From Dehalococcoidia bacterium (GTDB lineage: Bacteria > Chloroflexota > Dehalococcoidia > GIF9 > AB-539-J10): a stretch of DNA of 7,542 bases. The stretch is from NCBI GenBank assembly GCA_030606765.1, contig JAUWFX010000091.1:1-7542 (forward strand), given 5' to 3'. Shown piece after piece: positions 4,439 to 7,542 of this stretch. The translations under genes were made by a program, and so were the position numbers. The first letter of the stretch is position 1. Each line of letters starts with the position of its first letter. Below the pieces are notes generated by a model. The model had not been told where the DNA came from. It ran no database searches and saw nothing but the letters and a program-made list of their open reading frames with translations.

Positions 4439-6157
4439 ATGATGAATTATCTACTACAGCCCAAAAAATATAAAAGCCTTATAGCCGACGAAGAATCAAG
4501 AGCCATCATGAACAAGACGATTGCCTTCTTCGAAAAGATGGGCAAGGCCAGGATTCTCGATGATTACAACAAGAAGGTCTGGTACAGTGAGTTTGTCGAA
4601 TTCATCGGCAAGGAGCAGATCTTTGCCAAGCTGCTGACGCCCAAGGAATATGCCGGTGGAGATCCCGACTGTCGCTGGGACACGGCCCGTAACAGTGAAT
4701 ATGCCGAATTCCTGGCCTTCTACGGCCTGGGCTATTGGTACTGCTTCCAGGTGACCATCCTGGGCCTGGGCCCCATCTGGATGAGTCAGAATGAAAAGGC
4801 GAAAGAGAAAGCGGCCAGGCTCCTCAAGGGAGGGGCGATTTTCGCGTACGGCCTTTCCGAGAAGGATCACGGCGCGGACATTTATTCCACCGAAACCTCA
4901 CTCACGCCAATGCCTGACGGTACATGGGTGGCGAACGGGGAAAAATATTACATCGGCAACGGCAATGAAGCGGAAATGGTTTCCACTCTGGGCAAAATCA
5001 AGGACGGCACTGACGACTACACTTTCTTCGCCACCAACTTCCGCCACAAGGCCTACGAGCTCAAGAAGAACGTCGTCTCCCACCAGGAATACGTGTCCAA
5101 CTTCGCCCTGCATGACTATCCCATCACCGAGGACGACATCCTCTCCCGAGGCTCCCATGCCTGGGACTGTGCGCTCAACACCGTGAATGTCGGCAAATTC
5201 AACATCGGTCCCGCATCCATCGGGGTTGCTGAACACTGCTTCTACGAGGCCATCACCCATGCATCCAACCGCATCCTTTATGGCATGCCGGTCACGGACA
5301 TGCCCCACGCGCGGAAAAACTTCATGAATGCCTGGCTGCGCCTGGTGGGTATGAAGCTCTACCAACGCCGCGCCTCCGACTATTTCCGGAATGCCAGCCA
5401 GAACGACCGCCGCTACCTGCTCTACAATGCCACGAGCAAGATGAAGGTGACCCTGCAGGCCGAAGACGTAATCGACCTGCTCTGGGAGGTGATTTCGGCA
5501 AAGGGATTTGAAAAGGACACCTACTTCCACATGGCAGCCGCCGACATCAGGGGGCCGTCCAAGCTCGAGGGAACGGTCCACGTGAACATCCAGCTCATCC
5601 GCAAATTCATGCAGAACTACTTCTTCAACCCGGCCGAGTATCCACCGGTATCCCCGGACTTTTCGGACAAAGACGACCTGTTCCTCTTCAATCAGGGCCC
5701 CACCAGGGGACTGGGGAAAATTGTGTTCCACGATTACAAGCCGGTTTTCGAGGCCAACAAGGGCCTGCCCAATGTGGCTGCCTTCATGAAGCAAATAGAT
5801 ATTTTCAAGGAGATGCTGGAAAAGGCGGGCCCTGATGAGGCCCAGGATATGGACCCTTCGTGGTCTCTACCTTTGGGCGAGATGTTCTCCATTGTCGTAT
5901 ACGGCCAGCTCATCCTCGAACAGGTCGGGATCGGCGGAGTTGATTTAGACATCGTGAACCAGATGTTTGATTTCATGGTGCGTGACTTTGCTCAATTTGC
6001 TATGCAAATCTACGGCAATCATAGTTCCAAGGATGCACAACGAGACTATTGTGTCAAGATTATGCTTATTAAGGCAGTTCCAAGTCCCGAGCAATATAAC
6101 AGTGTATGGGAGAGGTATGTTTCTGTTTTGAACGGCGAGTACGCCATGAATGAGTAG
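4439..6157 (+). CDS. Acyl-CoA dehydrogenase family flavoprotein, long form
   Basis: This 572-residue protein belongs to the FAD-dependent acyl-CoA dehydrogenases, which introduce a double bond between C2 and C3 of acyl-CoA thioesters and pass electrons to ETF. Visible parts: helical N-terminal domain to about 130; the middle-domain FAD motif FAYGLSEKDHGAD (135-147) and GEKYYIGNG (167-175); a C-terminal helical domain with the KLEGT motif (375-379), whose E377 matches the catalytic base in the YEGT motif of medium-chain enzymes. About 170 residues follow, so it is longer than the usual 380-residue enzymes. The purine-rich AGGAAGGGAG precedes tandem ATGs at 4439 and 4442; either could be used. 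The middle of the gene is markedly richer in G+C than its ends and neighbours, which hints at transfer. It has no partner genes here, so the substrate is unknown. Confidence 0.9.
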   Translation: MMNYLLQPKKYKSLIADEESRAIMNKTIAFFEKMGKARILDDYNKKVWYSEFVEFIGKEQIFAKLLTPKEYAGGDPDCRWDTARNSEYAEFLAFYGLGYWYCFQVTILGLGPIWMSQNEKAKEKAARLLKGGAIFAYGLSEKDHGADIYSTETSLTPMPDGTWVANGEKYYIGNGNEAEMVSTLGKIKDGTDDYTFFATNFRHKAYELKKNVVSHQEYVSNFALHDYPITEDDILSRGSHAWDCALNTVNVGKFNIGPASIGVAEHCFYEAITHASNRILYGMPVTDMPHARKNFMNAWLRLVGMKLYQRRASDYFRNASQNDRRYLLYNATSKMKVTLQAEDVIDLLWEVISAKGFEKDTYFHMAAADIRGPSKLEGTVHVNIQLIRKFMQNYFFNPAEYPPVSPDFSDKDDLFLFNQGPTRGLGKIVFHDYKPVFEANKGLPNVAAFMKQIDIFKEMLEKAGPDEAQDMDPSWSLPLGEMFSIVVYGQLILEQVGIGGVDLDIVNQMFDFMVRDFAQFAMQIYGNHSSKDAQRDYCVKIMLIKAVPSPEQYNSVWERYVSVLNGEYAMNE

Positions 6158-6353
6158 GCCGGCGATGAGCGTGAAAATATGGAAACATAATCTATTGGGA
6201 CTCCTGTTGAGATGTTGTTCAAGACGAAGGAATAACGGCTGAAGAAGCTGCTATTCCCTGCAATTTTTAGAGGCACAACGCTGTGGATGCTTGTTTTCGC
6301 AGCGTGAATTCAAAGGCGCTATGTAATTCAGCTTCCAAGCCTGACTATTATAA
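6158..6353. other. Non-coding gap after acyl-CoA dehydrogenase
   Basis: I see no gene. ACGCTG and CAGCGT around 6278-6305 form a 6-base inverted repeat with a 16-base loop and no T-run. The likelier end of the dehydrogenase transcript is the T-arm hairpin and T-run at 6354-6395. Confidence 0.4.
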
Positions 6354-6388
6354 GCCTTGGGGCGCTGGTTCAAGTCTAGCCGCAGCCA
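6354..6388 (+). other. tRNA 3'-end fragment, copy 3
   Basis: It aligns base for base over 35 positions with 2756-2790 and 4003-4037: CCTTGG leader, T-arm GCTGG-TTCAAGT-CTAGC with one G-T pair, acceptor CGCAGCC and discriminator A, followed by GTTTTTTATC. The zinc-finger tail seen after the other two copies is missing. No 5' tRNA half is present. CTGG/CCAG pairing directly before the T-run could make it an intrinsic terminator for the acyl-CoA dehydrogenase gene upstream. Confidence 0.65.
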
Positions 6389-6423
6389 GTTTTTTATCCC
6401 CGCTTGAGTCCCCCTCTATTTTT

Positions 6424-6777
6424 CTAGGGCGCAAAGTTAGCGGTGATTACGCAGGTGCTATGCATGGTTATGGTAGTGGTGGCATCCTCGACATCGGCAA
6501 TGGTGCCCACATCACCTGTCCACTCTTCAAAGCGGTAACCAGAATCTGGAGTCGCCACCAGGTCGACCGCCCTTCCTTCGCTATATAAGGGAAACACTCC
6601 CTCACCGGGCTCAGTTACCGAGCCTCCTTCTGTGCTGGAAATGGTAAGGCTATACCGAACACCACCAGGAGCGCTAAAATCACAGCCTACCATCCCGGCA
6701 ATTAAGGCTATCGTAATTAAAAAGATACTAACTCTGGCCAGGTAATGGTGTCTCTTCGAATTAAGTATTATCTTCAT
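6424..6777 (-). CDS. Small lipoprotein with one divergent InlB B-repeat domain, paralogue 1
   Basis: The 117-residue protein has a lipoprotein signal peptide: basic start (MKIILNSKRHHYLAR), hydrophobic core, and lipobox GMVGC with the lipidated cysteine at 32. The mature part is a single divergent InlB B-repeat (Flg_new_2-type) domain at 41-115, recognisable by YSLTISSTEGGSVTEPGEG, VDLVATPDSGYRFEEWTGDV and TTITM...ITANF. It is expected to be anchored on the outer face of the membrane; such domains are found in surface proteins and their ligands are mostly unknown. The start at 6777 places the basic n-region at the N-terminus and has AAGGAA/GGAG upstream. The paralogue at 7051-7395 lies upstream in the same orientation with its own copy of the promoter, so the pair arose by tandem duplication. 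Confidence 0.85.
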   Translation of the reverse strand: MKIILNSKRHHYLARVSIFLITIALIAGMVGCDFSAPGGVRYSLTISSTEGGSVTEPGEGVFPLYSEGRAVDLVATPDSGYRFEEWTGDVGTIADVEDATTTITMHSTCVITANFAP

Positions 6778-6862
6778 ACTCCGCTTCCTTAAATGAGAAA
6801 ATTTCTTTTCATTGGCTTTCCAATAATTCAATTATACCCGTAAGTAACCTCAAACAGAAGAC
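6683..6862 (-). repeat. 180-base duplicated promoter/signal-peptide block, copy 1
   Basis: It aligns without gaps to 7301-7480 at roughly 90% identity by eye (about 17 differences). The block covers the promoter, leader and signal-peptide codons up to the lipobox cysteine. The mature domains on the other side have drifted further apart, including small length changes. Confidence 0.85.
6811..6836 (-). promoter_or_regulatory. -10 element and palindrome upstream of lipoprotein 1
   Basis: On the minus strand TATAAT (6831-6836) is followed seven bases later by the palindrome ATTGG-AAAG-CCAAT (6811-6824). The -35 is poor. The palindrome would sit at the start of the transcript, as an operator or a 5' stem-loop. 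Both elements are unchanged in the second lipoprotein gene. Confidence 0.5.
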
Positions 6863-6993
6863 ATCGCAAGAGAACAAGCCGAGAATAGAAGCAACATATC
6901 GAAGATAGGAAAAACCACCCATAGCAATAAAAACAACGACGGGGATAACAACGATAATATCTAACTGGACGTAGTATGAAAATCTGCTTAGTT
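6863..6993. other. A-rich non-coding gap between lipoprotein genes
   Basis: A-rich on the plus strand, with many AACAACG/ATAAC-like short strings. No gene or hairpin of note is seen. It separates the promoter of lipoprotein 1 from the GGATAGCTTGAGG repeat that follows lipoprotein 2. Confidence 0.4.
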
Positions 6994-7036
6994 CACTGAA
7001 GTTTGAGGATAGCTTGAGGCTCTATCGGAGGCTTGG
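6994..7036 (+). repeat. GGATAGCTTGAGG repeat, copy 3
   Basis: Nearly identical to 940-982 over TGAAGTTTGAGGATAGCTT, GAGGCT and TCGGAGG, and in the same orientation. It lies 14 bases beyond the stop of lipoprotein 2. On the minus strand it reads KPPIEPQAILKLQ and a stop. Confidence 0.7.
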
Positions 7037-7050
7037 GTCTCCCTCTATTT

Positions 7051-7395
7051 CTATCCGCAATTTGAGCAATCAAATCTAGCGATGATGTAATAGTGGTTGT
7101 CCACGGTGATTGTGGTTGAGGCACTATAAGCATCGGCGACGGTGTCCACATTGCCAGCCCAATTAGCAAATCGGTAACCTGCATCAGGCTCGGCCACCAG
7201 GTTGACCACCGTTCCCCCATCGTAGGTAAAAGTGCCCTCGCCGGGGGTGGTTACTGTGCCACCTGAGCCGCTGGAGATTTGAAGGCTGTACTGATTTGTA
7301 CAGCCCACCATCCCGGCAATTAAGGCTACCGTAACCAAAAAGATACCAACTCTGGCCAGGTAATAGTGTCTCTTCGAACTAAGTATTATCTTCAT
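7051..7395 (-). CDS. Small lipoprotein with one divergent InlB B-repeat domain, paralogue 2
   Basis: 114 residues. The signal peptide MKIILSSKRHYYLAR... ending GMVGC (Cys32) differs from paralogue 1 at only five of 32 positions. The mature domain (35-109) shows the same pattern, YSLQISSGSGGTVTTPGEG, VNLVAEPDAGYRFANWAGNV, TTITV...YYIIARF, but is clearly more diverged, and the protein ends in CSNCG, adding two cysteines that paralogue 1 lacks. The start at 7395 was chosen as in paralogue 1, with AAGGAAGCAGAG upstream. The two cysteines near the end could form a disulphide or bind a ligand at the cell surface, which is inference. Confidence 0.85.
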   Translation of the reverse strand: MKIILSSKRHYYLARVGIFLVTVALIAGMVGCTNQYSLQISSGSGGTVTTPGEGTFTYDGGTVVNLVAEPDAGYRFANWAGNVDTVADAYSASTTITVDNHYYIIARFDCSNCG

Positions 7396-7480
7396 ACTCT
7401 GCTTCCTTAAATAAGAAGGATTCTTTTCATTGGCTTTCCAATAATTCAATTATACCTTTAGTCAACCTCAAACAGAAGAC
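7301..7480 (-). repeat. 180-base duplicated promoter/signal-peptide block, copy 2
   Basis: Partner of 6683-6862, exactly the same length, in direct orientation 618 bases away. Both end with the same CAGAAGAC string on the plus strand, beyond which similarity is lost, so this probably marks one edge of the duplicated unit. Confidence 0.85.
7429..7454 (-). promoter_or_regulatory. -10 element and palindrome upstream of lipoprotein 2
   Basis: TATAAT (7449-7454) and ATTGG-AAAG-CCAAT (7429-7442) on the minus strand, with exactly the same spacing as in the first lipoprotein gene. Perfect conservation while nearby bases vary suggests a shared control element, although recent duplication could also explain it. 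Confidence 0.5.
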
Positions 7481-7522
7481 CTATACCAGGCCAACATTTG
7501 CTTAACGCAAAGGCCTGTCAAA

Positions 7523-7542
7523 CCCTTGGTCGCTGGTTCGAA
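7523..7542 (+). other. tRNA 3'-end fragment, copy 4, cut by window end
   Basis: CCCTTGGTCGCTGGTTCGAA matches positions 2-21 of the 35-base fragment seen at 2756, 4003 and 6354. The window stops inside the T-loop, so the acceptor strand and whatever follows are not visible. Confidence 0.55.

Noticed and set aside
4898..5794. Long minus-strand open frame of 298 codons opposite the acyl-CoA dehydrogenase
   Set aside because: It lies in the G+C-rich part of a clearly real gene, where the opposite strand stays open by codon bias; its translation shows no recognisable domain.
6283..6588. Plus-strand open frame of 101 codons
   Set aside because: It crosses the tRNA fragment and T-run and then the antisense of lipoprotein 1; no domain or ribosome-binding site.
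2700..7542. CRISPR array, given several repeats in one orientation
   Set aside because: Repeat spacing is 1-2 kb and irregular, units differ in sequence, and genes lie between them.

Overview
This window reads as accessory DNA from an anaerobe-like bacterium, plausibly a Dehalococcoidia-type Chloroflexota. The hints are small lipoproteins carrying divergent InlB B-repeat domains, a GTCATTGCGAG palindromic intergenic element, a long acyl-CoA dehydrogenase, and many repeat-bearing gaps. The taxonomic call is inference; no rRNA or complete tRNA is present to anchor it. Every gene is on the minus strand except the acyl-CoA dehydrogenase.

Layout: 1-380 is non-coding and holds the palindromic element (150-234). 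381-860 is a flavodoxin-like protein. 1028-2638 is a three-gene minus-strand block, transcribed from a strong sigma70-like promoter at 2670-2698. Its genes are a dCTP deaminase/dUTPase-fold protein with substituted catalytic residues and a C-terminal membrane helix, a Panacea-domain (SocA/GepA-type) antitoxin-like protein, and a basic 148-residue protein of unknown function joined to it by a TAATG overlap. 2756-2848 is a repeat made of a tRNA 3'-end fragment plus the tail of an Fpg-type zinc-finger gene. 2884-3693 is a six-helix membrane protein. 4003-4095 is the second copy of that repeat, and the longer frameshifted remnant of the zinc-finger gene follows at 4042-4333. 4439-6157 (plus strand) is the acyl-CoA dehydrogenase. 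6424-6777 and 7051-7395 are a tandem pair of lipoproteins with nearly identical promoters and signal peptides.

The gaps are unusually structured. A 35-base tRNA T-arm/acceptor-like sequence recurs in register at 2756, 4003 and 6354, and the window ends inside a fourth copy at 7523. All four point the same way and all lack the 5' part of a tRNA. A second repeat, built around GGATAGCTTGAGG, occurs at 940, 3908 and 6994. The simplest reading is that the region grew by repeated insertion or recombination at tRNA-derived sites, with each interval carrying a small cargo.

The most interesting block is 1028-2698. A probable toxin-antitoxin pair of the Panacea class sits behind a membrane-anchored, apparently non-catalytic nucleotide-binding protein. 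This could be a phage-defence or stress module in which the dUTPase-like protein senses nucleotides. The gene order, overlap, promoter and residue substitutions are visible in the sequence; the function is inference.
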